Shown: positions 47,218 to 59,369, counted from the first letter of the stretch. The stretch is DNA of 64,000 nucleotides from Schistosoma haematobium (GCF_000699445.3 NC_067199.1:36130902-36194901), one strand, 5' to 3'. The notes: a model not told the origin generated them from the letters alone. A program made the numbers and translations.

Positions 47218-50200
47218 TCACACATCTCTTACTACACCTTCTCTCATTCGCACCATCACTGTTCTTACCAACCCATCTCTATCTGTCTCGCACTTATCAA
47301 CCCGTCCCATTGGCCACGAACCCCGAGTAGTTGCATCGTTAGCCACTAGAACTACATCACCTTCTTTTAAGTTTCTGTGTTTGCAAAACCATTTCTGCCT
47401 CACTTGCAGTAAAGGAATGTACTCTTTTATCCATCGACGCCAGAAGGTATTGGCTAAACAATTTACCTGTCTCCATCGCTTTGAATACCTATCCGCAACA
47501 CTACACTCCATTCCTAAACCATCACAGTCTCTTAGTAATAACAAAGTGTTTGGCGTGAGCGCCAAATCATCCTTTTCATCTGACGTCACAGGAACGATTG
47601 GGCGGTTGTTTAAAATTCGTTCTACCTCCACAAAATAAGTTGCCAAACTATCATCGTGTAATATTTGCCCGTTGGAAATAAATAGTAAAATCCTCCGAAC
47701 AGACCGTATTAATCTCTCCCAAACTCCGCCTCGATGGCTAGCTAGTGGGGAGTTGAAACGCCAGCGTATACCCTTCGATACTGTTAAGTCGTTTATTTTA
47801 TGCTTGTCCCACACACTCATATTAGCCCGTAATTCGGAAGTAGCCCCGACAAAGTTAGTTCCATTGTCGCTATAGATTTCCTTAGGAGTTCCTCTCCTTC
47901 CTATGAAACGTATTAAAGCCATTATAAAAGCATCAGTACTCAAATTGAAAGCTACTTCCAAATGTACTGCACGTGTTTGGAGACACGTAAACAGGCATCC
48001 ATATCTTTTTTCCTCACTTCTTCCCCGACGAACTATCAGCGGCCCAAAATAGTCTATCCCGACGGAGGAGAAGCAAAACCAGCCTTGCTGCACTCGACAC
48101 TTAAGGAGAGGTGTCATCATCTGTTGGCCTAATTTGGCTTTCGCGCGTATACACCTCACACATCTACCTATCACTCGTTTAACTGCACTGGTTCCTTTAA
48201 CAATCCAATAATTTCGTCGTATGGTAGCTAACACTTGTGATGTACCGGTGTGACCTTCTAGGTGGTGGTGTCTAATAATAAGTTCTGTTACGAAGTGATG
48301 ACTGGGTAAAATTACCGGATGTCTGATTGAGAGTGGATAATCCGAGTAATTTAATCGTCCGTCGACACAAAGCAATCCATCGATTAGCGTAGGTGAAAGA
48401 TTTTTTAGCTCTTTTATATCAGTTGCGCTTTCGCCATTGCATCGAGACACTTTTACTGCTTCCCCATACACTTCCTTTTGCACTAAGGCTAATACCTTGT
48501 GTTCAGCTGCATCCAATTCATCAACTGACAGATAGCCCACACTTAGGGACCTGTCATCGTGATGGGAGTACATGATGGTTATATAGGTCACGTATCTTCT
48601 GAGCCATGCTACCGCTTTAATCAGCTTTATCAAATTTGAGTGATATAGCAGAATTGGACTTAAGCTATATTTTAGCGCAACTGCGTTGGTCATGTGGCAT
48701 CTTTTAAATTCAACATTTTCCGGGGGGTTTTCGCACATAAGCGTCAGTGTTCCTACCGACTCCCTCTTCCTTAAGAAGGAAGGACCCTCAATCCAGTTCT
48801 TTAAATCTAGCTCCTTCCGTATGCCTCGTGATGTCCAGTCAGCAGGATTTTCATTGGATTCTACGTGCCCCCACTGGTCCACAGATGTTAAATGATGAAT
48901 AGCGGCCAGACGATTAGCCACGAAGGTGGAATACCTACTATCTGTATTTTTTATATAGTACAGTACTATCATAGAATCCGTCCAGAAGTGAGTCTTGTCA
49001 AACACATGAGGAAGGTTCTTATTTAAAACTTCCCCTATTCTAGCACTCAATACTGCCGCTGCTAGTTCCAGTCTAGGCACAGTTACCTGTTTTATAGGTG
49101 CCACTCTAGACTTACTATAGAGTAAAACGATGTCCGGTGGTTTGCGCCTGAGTATGTTCCACGAATAGACAGAGGAACTGCAACCTGTCTTAGTCAGGAT
49201 CTTCATCATAAAGTCGGCAAGAACTCTACCAGCAAGGTCCAATCGCAAAACAGTATAAGGCAACGCATAATCTTCATAAATCGGAACTGTGTGGGTCACA
49301 CCGTCACCTAAGTTCAACACTATACCAGTTGTACGACCAGATGTACATAGTGACAACAACGTTTGAGTAGCAGCACACGTACCTGGTGTATTAAAAGTTT
49401 CAAACATGATCCTTGTCATCTCACGGTTTGCCTTCGGGTTCAATGAAACTTCTCTCAACAACACCGGATGTTTCTCTGTTGCCACTCGCAACCCTTTGTA
49501 GAATGTGTGGTACCATATCTTCTCCATATCACCCCACTTAGTCGCAATACCATGTTCAATTCGGTACTTCAGTGTCAGGATAACACGTTTCGATCGAGCA
49601 TCGTCCCCCACATGACTATCCTTTCCATCCATTCCCACAGTCACTACTTGATGTCTAGTTCTTCCAACAATAGAGGGTAATACGGCTCTGGTGGCATCAT
49701 TTTTGGTGAGGCCAGCTTTACACATACCAGACTCATTGCCAATAACAGGGGCAGCAATGTCTTCCTCAGCCACTCCTCTAGGTAAAGGAACAATATTGTA
49801 ACTTTCATTGAAGTAGGCATCGCGCTCTACTGTTGGAAGTTCAAGACCTACACTTAGAGATTCCAAGGTCACTTCCTTCTTCTTCGTTCCTGGATAATCC
49901 AGCAGTTTTGACTTTTCTAGAGACTTTATCCTAAGGTCATGAGAAGGACTTACGAACCTGTGAACGTGCTCCTTTTCTCTGTCATCACAGTTAGAAACAG
50001 AAGATAACTTACTACACGTGCTTTCGTTCAGCCTTAACGACCCAAATTCTCTCTGAAAGCACAGTAGTTGCTTCCTCTGTCTATCTTTCAAGTCTCTCAT
50101 TTCTAATAATTGTCTTTCTTTTAACTCTGCTAAGGTAATCCTAGAGCTAACTTTGCTATGTCTACTTACTAAACTAACATTAGAGCCATGACATGAAAAT

Positions 50201-50316
50201 GCATCTAATTTGACTTGCCGTATATCTGGAGGTGAATCCGATTGCATTTCTCTGTGACCCAATGCGAAGTTTTCGTTGATCTTATTGCGCTTTCCAGGCA
50301 TTCCAGTATATTTCAC
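47218..50316 (-). CDS. Chimeric BEL/Pao protein: gag-like N-terminus, actin half, RNase H end, integrase
   Basis: An open frame of 1032 codons; the first true ATG is codon 6 (50301), the codon at 50316 being GTG. Residues 60-91 form a charged coiled coil, taken as a gag remnant. Residues 183-383 (49770-49168) align with actin from just after its start to about residue 203: [81 protein letters not shown] and MKILT. Actin D11 is Gly193 and D154 is Asn335, so nucleotide binding is unlikely. Residues 399-500 are the RNase H end ([30 protein letters not shown]). Residues 680-880 hold the integrase zinc site (H685/H689, C719/C722) and D755, D817, E867. A DUF5641-like tail follows. No protease or YXDD is present. 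Confidence 0.9.
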   Translation of the reverse strand: MKYTGMPGKRNKINENFALGHREMQSDSPPDIRQVKLDAFSCHGSNVSLVSRHSKVSSRITLAELKERQLLEMRDLKDRQRKQLLCFQREFGSLRLNESTCSKLSSVSNCDDREKEHVHRFVSPSHDLRIKSLEKSKLLDYPGTKKKEVTLESLSVGLELPTVERDAYFNESYNIVPLPRGVAEEDIAAPVIGNESGMCKAGLTKNDATRAVLPSIVGRTRHQVVTVGMDGKDSHVGDDARSKRVILTLKYRIEHGIATKWGDMEKIWYHTFYKGLRVATEKHPVLLREVSLNPKANREMTRIMFETFNTPGTCAATQTLLSLCTSGRTTGIVLNLGDGVTHTVPIYEDYALPYTVLRLDLAGRVLADFMMKILTKTGCSSSVYSWNILRRKPPDIVLLYSKSRVAPIKQVTVPRLELAAAVLSARIGEVLNKNLPHVFDKTHFWTDSMIVLYYIKNTDSRYSTFVANRLAAIHHLTSVDQWGHVESNENPADWTSRGIRKELDLKNWIEGPSFLRKRESVGTLTLMCENPPENVEFKRCHMTNAVALKYSLSPILLYHSNLIKLIKAVAWLRRYVTYITIMYSHHDDRSLSVGYLSVDELDAAEHKVLALVQKEVYGEAVKVSRCNGESATDIKELKNLSPTLIDGLLCVDGRLNYSDYPLSIRHPVILPSHHFVTELIIRHHHLEGHTGTSQVLATIRRNYWIVKGTSAVKRVIGRCVRCIRAKAKLGQQMMTPLLKCRVQQGWFCFSSVGIDYFGPLIVRRGRSEEKRYGCLFTCLQTRAVHLEVAFNLSTDAFIMALIRFIGRRGTPKEIYSDNGTNFVGATSELRANMSVWDKHKINDLTVSKGIRWRFNSPLASHRGGVWERLIRSVRRILLFISNGQILHDDSLATYFVEVERILNNRPIVPVTSDEKDDLALTPNTLLLLRDCDGLGMECSVADRYSKRWRQVNCLANTFWRRWIKEYIPLLQVRQKWFCKHRNLKEGDVVLVANDATTRGSWPMGRVDKCETDRDGLVRTVMVRMREGVVRDV

Positions 50317-50341
50317 TTGAGATCACTGTTCGTTTGAGAAC

Positions 50342-51025
50342 TGTAACGACCGAACAGCCAATATTCGGTTGGAACAACGGACTGACGAACCCAAAATTTA
50401 TTCTATTAGACCAGACCAAGTTCCTCTGTATAGCTCACAACGCGTCTTTGAGATACTCGTATTATATTACATCAAAACACAAACTCTGTGCTCAATATAA
50501 ACGGTTCTAATTAAGAAAACAGAACAAATTACATCAAAAATACAAAATACCTCAAACAGTACAGCCTGTGCTATACAGTCAGAAGTTTCTCTAACGCAAA
50601 GTAGCGCGCTAAACAATGAAAGGGACAGTTAATACTAAAGGGTTTGATACCTGAGAATCAATACAAATATTCCCAATAAGATGGGATCAAATATCTATCT
50701 GCAGGGATTGCAGCAATTCTCCCAAGCAGACAGTCAGAAGGTTAACAGTCACAAAATGAACCACGCCGTGACCTTGAGCTTAGTCAAACACAACCTTACT
50801 GTCAATGGTCCGGCAACATGCAATAGAAAATTCGGTAACAAAATAGGTCTTTAATCAAAATCACATAATAAAGGCTCAAACGGGGAAGACTGAAGAACAA
50901 AAGACATGGTTAAACGAGATCGAAACAAAGGTTGGAATACACAAAAGGGAGAAGGAACAAATAAATGAAAATACTGTTCAACAAAGAAGCCGCAGAGGGA
51001 TTTTCACTGTTCTCTTTCCGTTACA
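50342..51025 (-). repeat. BEL/Pao 5' LTR
   Basis: 684 bp. On the plus strand TGTAACGACC to CCGTTACA with perfect 7-bp terminal inverted repeats TGTAACG/CGTTACA. It drives minus-strand transcription of the chimeric ORF. Confidence 0.93.
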
Positions 51026-52286
51026 CTAAGTATTGATCTTATGAACTCAAGGAGTAAAAGGTTTGAATCAGTCACACTCTGTCCTCAAACTTCCATTTCT
51101 ACAGAGGTAATACAATCATTTATTGAAGGAAACAAGTAGGCGTTTAGTGCAGCCAACACGGTCACAATCACATTAGAACCCTTACACAACCTTTGGTTTT
51201 GTGAGTAAATTGATACTAACAGAAACGGTACGCAACACTGTACGTTGTTTGGACCACAAATTTCTAGTCCAAGTATAGGAAAATAATTAGCATCACTAAT
51301 ACAGAAACGTATGGATGGAAAGTATATGTCACACAAAAAGTGACAAAAAAGATATTTATCCAATGTACTGGTTTTGTTTGTGTGGAAGTTCATCTATCTG
51401 ATGCTTATATGGCTTTTTTAAATTCATATTTGTTGATTTTAAGTCTGTGGTTGGACCGCGGTGGTGAGTTAAATGCCAGGCAGAAATGAAAGGTTATTCG
51501 TCATTGACAAAAATATGAGAAGTTCTCGTAAATATTTATCTGTATCAAGTGGTTTTTATTGTGTGGAAGCGACTATGGATAATGGTTGTCATAATTAAAC
51601 CTGCCACTCTTATTTGTCCCTTTGTTTTTGGTCTCAGTGGCTAACAAATGGGTTATGCAATCTGTGTTTTGAAGTTTGAACGGTGACCATCAGCATATCA
51701 ATCACGACACAGATGGCCACTCTGGATTATCTGTGTGGATAACTGTGGTCTATTAAAGTTGGACGAAGATATCCTAACCTCCAAGCTTATGTCGAAGTCA
51801 TACCTCACGGTTTATGTTGGACGTGGATTGCCATTCCGTCATATTTAGGTTCTGTGGACACTTGGATGACTGTATGAAATAGACATAACATTACCGGTGA
51901 ATTGGATTGGTGCGAATAGTCCATGGCAATACAGCGTGAGGTCACTGCCACATGGGCCAGTCTATGACATACAAATGATTGTTTAATGTTGGCCATCTTT
52001 CACCTTGACGATGAGTGGTAGGCTGTCAGAAGTCCAATGATCCGTCATCTAACGTAGTTTTTCAGCCTGATGGATCACTTGATTTGGGTTCACTGACATC
52101 CCACTGACCCTACAGGGGCATTTGCCATCCGAAACAACTTAATGTAAAAAATATTGCCGTAAGAACACAATAAGGTTACCGAAGCTATTGACCAGTTTTA
52201 CAGGCTAAAACCAAACCCTAACCAGGACTGTTTGAAATAGTCTAGATCATATAAATCAAGTGCTTTGTCGCAATATACACTTGTAT
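51026..52286. other. No recognised gene
   Basis: Continues the sequence interrupted by the BEL insertion. Short ORFs (51085-51393 minus and others) have no recognisable domain. Confidence 0.4.
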
Positions 52287-52803
52287 CGTCGGTTATTATG
52301 TTAAGCCCATGTACCTTATTCTAGGTTTCGGACAGACCATTCTATCCATTCTACTTGAGTCACATTCTGACCTTGTTATTTATTAGCTTATCAATCTTGA
52401 CTGCTTTTATATGAGTGCGTGGGTGTGTGTACATTCCTTATCCAATTACTGATCACATGTCTGTACCTTACTTTTGTGTAACTATAAATATTAATTAACG
52501 CTTGGTTAAGGGGTGTTGGCTTACCAGCCATCTCCACTCTGCGTCGTTTCTCTTCTCTGTACTCATTTCGCTCCATATACAAAATATATGTATTCACAAG
52601 TCCATCCTCGTTATTCGACTTATCTAATTCTGTTATTAGCTAACGCGATTTAAGTCGATAATTACATACGAGAATAGGCGATATATATATTTCAACAACA
52701 ATCATCATAAAAATCTCCTTGGAGTAAGATCTCGGACCACTAAAGTGGAGAGCCCTTTCGACAACATCGTTCTATCTAAATGACGACAAAATAAAGGGCC
52801 TCA
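52287..52803 (+). repeat. 5' LTR of the pol-less element
   Basis: Begins GTCGGTTATTATGTTAAGCCC (the usual first T is C here) and ends GGGCCTCA. It aligns with the truncated 3' LTR at 54251 over its first ~190 bases and with the inverted solo LTR 58291-58800 over its whole length. Confidence 0.78.
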
Positions 52804-52809
52804 TAAAAG

Positions 52810-52827
52810 TGGTGAGCCCGCCGATGA
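52810..52827 (+). promoter_or_regulatory. Primer-binding site, tRNA-Trp-like
   Basis: TGGTGAGCCCGCCGATGA begins 6 bases after the LTR. It resembles the TGGTGACCCCGACGTGA-type site that CsRn1/Kabuki elements use with tRNA-Trp, with a few mismatches. Confidence 0.5.
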
Positions 52828-54443
52828 CGAACACAACGCAACAAGCTACGTCGACGAAGAAACTTCCGCACTCCATACGTTCGATGAACAGATTCAGCGA
52901 GGCCGGCGCAATCTCCAATCCGACGCAATCAGCAAAGCCTGTGTGTCATGGTATGAACATGCTCACGTCGTATTATCTAATCGTTACTTTGTCCTCATGT
53001 CAACTATTCTCATTGATCCATTCGTCGGATTGTTCCATTGCGGCTCAAATTATAATTACATGTTTATTATTACATTACTGTCAATATCATGGTCGAATGT
53101 GAACTTATTATTCTTGTTCGTGCTGCCATTAAATTATGACATTTTCGCGATCATATCACTCACCGAACGAATTATCATTTTATGAACACTCCATGTTATG
53201 TCATTCGAAACTCATTGGAATATTTTTATTATTCAAAAACGTGAAATTTTCCTGCTTTAAGTGAGTTTGTTCCAGTTTTTCCATGTCATTTTGACCTAAT
53301 ATTACATTCATTCACTTAGTCGAGGTCATTATTTCATGTTACCGTAACATACATTTTTCATTTCGAAATAGCCTCCTATTATGTCTATGGATGCCTCTCA
53401 CTAGCCGATTAGTAAGTAACCATTACGTTCATCTTGTCTATTCTTCCACATTCATAACTGCATGCTGAATCATTTATCACCTAAAAATGTTATTCGAGTA
53501 CTGCAACTACTATTCTATTCCCATCGCACTGTATACCAGAACATAGAGTTTAGAGCTGGTCTCTCAAAGATACACTCTTGTTTGTCACATCCAGGTCAGT
53601 CTCATACGTCAATGCAAACAACGTACACTGACTTCACATTTTGTGATTATCATCAATTGCAGTACAGCAACGAATATCACCCGTCGATGCAGTTATCATA
53701 TCATGACTTGACTATTATTGTCCTATGAACGGGAACTACGTATTTAAATTCGAATTCACTCGTCGCTAGTCGATGCTGTTTACTCTACTTCGGCTTATCA
53801 GAATATATATTTCACTATCCTGTCAGCATCACGGACCAATTTCTGTCATATTCTACGCTACTTATTTTGACGACTTATTTCCCTGTCATACCCACAAACA
53901 ATTTATTACTCTTTTCACGATATTTTGAATCACTCATACGAACGTGTTATATTATTTTTCAGACTGTCATAACACAAATGCATGTTAAGTTTTCGTGCGC
54001 TCATTAATTTACTCACATTCACATGCTAACATTTCCATTTTGTCCACGCCTTTGCAATATTCATGTGCTCTTTTACATAAGCATGACACACATAATACAT
54101 TCACCTCTCATGCGAAACTGTACTTTATCGAGTGTTGTACCATTATCATTCGCTACTAATTGTTAACGTTAACCACATATCACTTCATCGCTATTTTTGA
54201 AAAAAAGACATCTTTTAAAATGTGCTATTTTCTACAAGGGGGCTATGTAGTGTCGGTTAATATGTTAAGCCCATGTACCTTATTCTAGGTTTCGGACAGA
54301 CCATTCTATCCATTCTACTTGAGTCACATTCTGACCTTGTTATTTATTAGCTTATCAATCTTGATTGTTTCTGTATAAGCGCGTAGGTGCGTGCACATTT
54401 CTTATCCAATTACTGATCACATGTCTGTAACTTAACTTTGTGT

Positions 54444-55978
54444 TACCAATCAACTGGTTAGGACACCACAAAATAACATCAGCACCAAGTTAGTGTGAGT
54501 TTCTTCCTGTTTATTCTTTATTAGCTTTTTACTCTTCTGTACACTATGTTGACTAGCAATTAATAATATTTCTTCACTCATTATCTCGTCTACAACTCAT
54601 ATACTTCTATACTTTTCTGTCTGCTTTAATAAACAACTATACTACATTATACCCTTCTCAATGCTTATACTCTGATTGGCAAACTATACTTTATACAATA
54701 GTCAACAGATGCACTGCATCGATGCCTTACCCATAGTCCATAGCTTGTAACTGCCTGAGAAGCTTGTAAAATGGTACTTATAGAAATAGTGTTTTCCAAC
54801 AGGATGTGAAACACAGAGGATTGTGTGAGATATGACATACATCCAAAAATAAGCTTAAATGAACCTAACATCACAAAAGGAGGGAGAGTGGTGTTTCTAA
54901 CCAGCAGGCATTGATGGTGAGGGCGATGACTTCAATCCGCCCGTGTTTGTGGGGCAGAACATTTTGTATGTATCAGGCTGTTTATGATTGAGAATAGGTC
55001 AATCAATCTGTGATATAGACTGTCTTCCTACGCTCACCACTCAGAATCACGTTTCCAATATTATGCTGGATTAGCTATTCTACTAAGCCAACCTATAACA
55101 TGCTAAATCGTACTTTTACACTAGGATTGTGTGGCTGGCATTGGATGGAAAAAAAGTGAAAAAAATTAGGCAACAAAATATATATTCATTAGTATTCTTA
55201 GCACTTCACCCTCTATACAAACACTCCCTTTTAATAAACCGCTTTCCTTGTACCAACCTTGACTTCCCTTCCTTCATGTGAGCTTACTCCAACTTGTTAA
55301 ACGACACAAATCATTGTTCTTTATTACTACATTCTCTTATATGGAGCCTCTGACTTTATTTCACTCTAACAAGAGATAATATGAATCTATTCTAATTTAT
55401 TATACCTATGTCTGTTCTACTACACAATATTAAGCAACGTTTGGGGTTCATATCCAAGTGCCTTGCTGCTCATTTTTCTCTTTTTTTCTTCTTCAGAATC
55501 TTGCTCTGAGGGCACAGCTATGAGACTTCTGACGTCTGGAACAAACTTAACGTATGCGTCTCCTCAAGGTCATGGTATTCAGCAGGCGCTCTGTGAGTCT
55601 ACTTTATAACAACTATAAACTTAATAAGTTGAGAAGCATGTTGTGCACTAACAAATGTAATTTATAGATCATGACTGTAAAAATGGCGTGTACCTGCACA
55701 TGCAGAAATATATTATTATTACTATTATACACGAGGATAGGTGATGACAAAAATTCATACGATCTAATTGGAGTGAGATCCACCGGCCACTAAACACTCT
55801 TGTTCAACCCAGTCAAAAATATGATAACCGACATACACGGTTATTATATAGCGTGGTTGGTAACTCTTCCACCTGGGAAAGAAGTTTATCCTGTGTTCTT
55901 GTGTAACGGAAGTTGCTGATGGCCTGGGTTGCTAGATCAGGGATTGCAACGGCCAAGTGTAGGAATTACATGCTCTAA
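54444..55978. other. No recognised gene
   Basis: AT-rich sequence with short unrelated ORFs. It ends where Penelope homology begins near 55979-56040. The Penelope reverse transcriptase that should precede the endonuclease is not readable here. Confidence 0.35.
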
Positions 55979-57280
55979 TTGCACTATATAGTAATTTTAG
56001 TCTGTTATAATTCAGATAAACTCCACTCCAGATATTTTTTACGATTAATGTGTCTTTGTAACAGCTTCTATCTTGTGAGTTATAAAAAGGGTATTGTACG
56101 AAACCTTTTTGACCGTGCACTCAAAATCTGTCCAAAGGAATGCCTTGAAGAAGAAATTGCTATAATCACCAACTGCCTATGTGATAATGCATATCCGGAG
56201 AAATTCATCCACAAGTATGCAAATACCAACCCTCCGGTTAAGCATGATACAGTTTAAAAGAAAAATTGCTTCCTATACTTGCGCTTCGAAGGAGATGAAG
56301 TCACCGGATCTATCAATCACAGAATAAATTACACGTTAAAAGTGGACTATCCAGCAGTTAAACTGACAACGTTATGGGAAACGAACTGCTCTCTCAAACA
56401 AATTAAAATCGACACGTCCTCTGTTCTCAGTAGCTCCAATTGCATTTACCAATTCACATGTACGTGCCACAGCACATACACTGGAAGAACCAAGAGAAGG
56501 GTATATGTTCGCATTTTTGAGCGTGTCCCGAAAAACCTGAGACTGAAAGGGACAAGGGCTCTCAATAGTGCAATAGCTCGGCATCTAATTGACACCGGGC
56601 ATACAATCAATACTCCGCACGCTTTTAAAATTATCAGTAGACAAAAAAGTACGATTGCTCTCCGTTTTGCCGAAGCGACGGCGATAAGAAAACTTAAACC
56701 GGATTTATGTATTCAGAAAGAGACAGTAGTTAACTTATTGTTACCCTGGTAATCCATTTTATTTACTTATTTTTTATTTCACTTGTTGGTTATTTTCTTA
56801 ATCTTAATTATTTTAAAACATTTATTTTGTGTTGTATTCCCCTCCTCCCTAATAACCGAACTCGTGAACCAACTTCTCATTCACACATTTCCGCCCACCC
56901 ACCCTCTTAAATTTTGTTAGCTTTTCAAATTCCATTCAATTATTACGTAACCTATTTTGTCACTGCTTAATTCCACGAATCCTCCACTACCCCAAAAATT
57001 ATCACAAAATATATAACTCCATTAAACCATTACACCGTCCATCCTTAATTGTTTTCTTAGTTCTAACACTAATTAACCTCTGACTTTTTCTTACATGTAT
57101 ATATAGTTATTATTGTAAACCTTTGTCGTTCTAATCATTCACATTCATTTATGTCAATTGTTTTACACTATTTCTTATCTCAATGTAAACTTCTATTACA
57201 TATTTGGTTGTAAGCAGCTGATTAGAAACCTCGATATATTATGGATTCATACTATTCTGCATCAGTATTTGTTCTTGCTT
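55979..57280 (+). mobile_element. Penelope-like element 3' half (Cercyon-type)
   Basis: Plus-strand copy with the RT-to-endonuclease linker (about 56040-56255, KKGIVRNLFDRALKICP), one stop at 56258, the endonuclease (56279-56752) and a ~500-bp untranslated tail. The tail end (57205-57280) matches 20640-20730 in reverse complement. The RT core is lacking. Confidence 0.8.
56279..56752 (+). pseudogene. Penelope GIY-YIG endonuclease, long open frame
   Basis: A GIY-YIG domain that nicks DNA for Penelope insertion. Visible blocks are GDEVTGSINHRI, CIYQFTCTCHSTYTGRTKRR (GIY-like and YIG-like motifs, the latter YTG), VYVRIFERVP with the catalytic Arg and Glu, SAIARHLIDTGH and the terminal KPDLCIQKETVVNLLLPW. 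The frame is open for 157 residues but separated from the linker by a TAA at 56256-56258, and no RT is attached, so it is listed as a broken gene. A partner copy at 21029-21470 keeps YIG. Confidence 0.82.
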
Positions 57281-58290
57281 CATTCAAATTCATAAAGGGA
57301 ACTAATTGCATCAAATGTTTGCATGATCGTTCGGAATGTAGGGTACTGACATTTTTCAAGTATACCAAAGCCAATCGAGCCAGTTGCATAAACTGTATCA
57401 AACCGTTTCTGCAATTTCTACAAAATGCATGTGGCTAGGATGCCTTGTGCAACATAACCGGTCGTTTCTTCTCCCCGATTCGTCAAGCAAAGACCTTGTA
57501 TGGATTAACTGGATCACTGTAATATTTGGTGCGCTTCTTTTGGTAACATAAGCACTGTGAGCACCACTGACCACTTTGTATTTTACACTATTTTTGGAAC
57601 TTCTATATTCCCGGATCCTCGGCGTATGGAAGCCTGAACGTACTTGCCTCCGTACGAACTACGTCACAAGAAAATTAAAATAATGAAAACTTACGCAGTA
57701 CAGTTTTTTACAGGAGGCGATACGTGGTACATAAGTGTATAAGATGAAACTATTTCATTACCAACAATCGAAAAGATATGGCTGCTAATATCTATAATGA
57801 TGTTAATAAGCAAGACACTTGCTCGACGTCTCTGTCAAGTTTTAGGGTGTCAAAGTCTTCAGTGTAATTGTTAGTGAATTGAAATGGTTGTTCATACAGG
57901 TATCCCCTCATTTCCTTGATATGTTTGTCATTTCACAACTCTGAATGACTGTTGGGTTCATTGGGTCTAGACAACAAAACAGATACTACTGTAGAGGAGC
58001 ATTATGTGGCTAAGTAAACCACCAAGTGTCTCCCCACCAACGTAAATTGGCTAGGGAGTAAACTAATAGACTATAGTTTTGACTGAAATATGGCTCCCAC
58101 CAGACATCACGGACGACGAAGCGAGCATGCAAGCCATAAACTTTCTTGGTGGGACTCGGTACACAAATCGAGAAGTGGAGTGTCGATATACAGTACCTGC
58201 TACTTCAAAACTGTAACGCCACACCACTGCAAGAGAGTAGTCAGTATATTGGTACATGGCCTGTTCAGGAAATCAGCGGAGCGACAGATA
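57281..58290. other. No recognised gene
   Basis: ORFs at 57241-57438 and 58063-58389 have no domain and run into repeats at one end. No feature is assigned. Confidence 0.35.
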
Positions 58291-58800
58291 TGGGGCCCCA
58301 TATTTTGTCGTCATTTAGATAGAACGATGTTGTCGAAAGGGCTCTCCACTTTAGTGGTCCGAGATCTTACTCCAAGGAGATTTTTATGATGATTGTTGTT
58401 GAAATATATATATCGCCTATTCTCGTATGTAATTATCGACTTAAATCGCGTTAGCTAATAACAGAATTAGATAAGTCGAATAACGAGGATGGACTTGTGA
58501 ATACATATATTTTGTATATGGAGCGAAATGAGTACAGAGAAGAGAAACGACTCAGAGTGGAGATGGCGAGAAAGCCAACTCCATTTGGTCAAACATTAAT
58601 CAATATTTAATCACGCGAAAATAAGTTACAGATATATGATGAACAGGATAAGAAGGGCACACACCTATGCGATCATATAAAAACAGTAAAGATTGATAAG
58701 CGAATAATTAACATGGCCAAAATATGACTCAAGTCGAATGAGTAGACTGGAATGCGCGAAAGCCAAAATAAAGTATATGGGCTTAACATAATAACCGACA
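58291..58800 (-). mobile_element. Solo LTR, inverted relative to 52287-54443
   Basis: 510 bp. On the minus strand it starts TGTCGGTTATTATGTTAAGCCC and ends GGGGCCCCA, aligning with the LTR at 52287-52803 along its length. Neither a primer-binding site nor a polypurine tract flanks it. Its flanks (GATA and TTAC) do not form a target duplication. Confidence 0.78.
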
Positions 58801-58839
58801 TTACACAGCAATTCCAAAAAGAAAGGAAATATTTCACTC

Positions 58840-59060
58840 TTGTCAATTTTTAAAGGAGGAAGTAGAAAAGATCCAGCCTGCTACAGGCCAGCCATGTTAC
58901 TCATAATACTATCAAAGATAACAGGACTTGTCAATGACTAAATGAGGGACCACATGAAAAAGAATAACGACATCCACGGGGTCTAACACGGGTTTAGGTA
59001 AGGAAGGTCCTGCACGTTTAATCTCGTAGCATGAGCAATAAAACGAATGGATTAAAACAC
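58840..59060 (+). mobile_element. CR1-like RT fragment
   Basis: Plus-strand reading IFKGGSRKDPACYRPAMLL..LSKI followed by a broken HGFR..RSC block, matching the start of the CR1/jockey palm domain. Frameshifted and short. Confidence 0.55.
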
Positions 59061-59369
59061 CTGCCACTTTTGCACTACGCTGGTACGACAATAGGGCGAG
59101 GTCAGGTGACCGAGTTTATAATGCTGCTAGGTTGAATGGTCGAGCGGTACACTATGTAGAAAGTGAGTCAACTTATATCTGATACCTGATTCATGACCAA
59201 AACAGTAAACCAGGGTGACGAAAAACAGTGATTGATTCTTTGCAATCACAGGGAGTCACTCTCACTGGGTCCGCAGTAGAAATCCGAACCAGGGAAAAAA
59301 TTGGGTGCTTAATATTCAGTAAATTGTGTGCATATTTTTCCACACTCAGTGACAAGTAACATTTACAAA

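Larger units (their letters stand above)
46355..51025 (-). mobile_element. Recent BEL/Pao retrotransposon carrying an actin segment
   Basis: A 4671-bp element bounded by two 684-bp LTRs and containing one long ORF. The outer flanks are CAAAG (46350-46354) and CTAAG (51026-51030), an imperfect 5-bp duplication. The ORF fuses a short gag-like N-terminus, about 200 actin-like residues, the RNase H end and a complete integrase. Protease and reverse transcriptase are missing, so the element must have been copied by an enzyme from another element. No primer-binding site beginning TGG is evident next to the 5' LTR (50317-50341). Confidence 0.9.
52287..54443 (+). mobile_element. LTR retrotransposon without pol (non-autonomous, 3' LTR truncated)
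   Basis: Order: 5' LTR (52287-52803), primer-binding site (52810), about 1.4 kb internal region, polypurine tract AAGGGGG (54236-54242), then the first ~190 bp of a 3' LTR (54251-54443). The internal region has only one ORF of note (52809-53102, possibly a gag start) and no readable RT, RNase H or integrase. A related solo LTR in the other orientation is at 58291-58800. Confidence 0.75.

Noticed and set aside
47111..47638. 175-codon plus-strand ORF and other plus-strand ORFs over 47.1-50.0 kb
   Set aside because: They are antisense shadows of the BEL integrase frame and have no family resemblance.
49168..49770. A genuine host actin gene or processed actin pseudogene standing alone
   Set aside because: The frame continues without a stop into retrotransposon sequence on both sides and the whole lies between matching LTRs.
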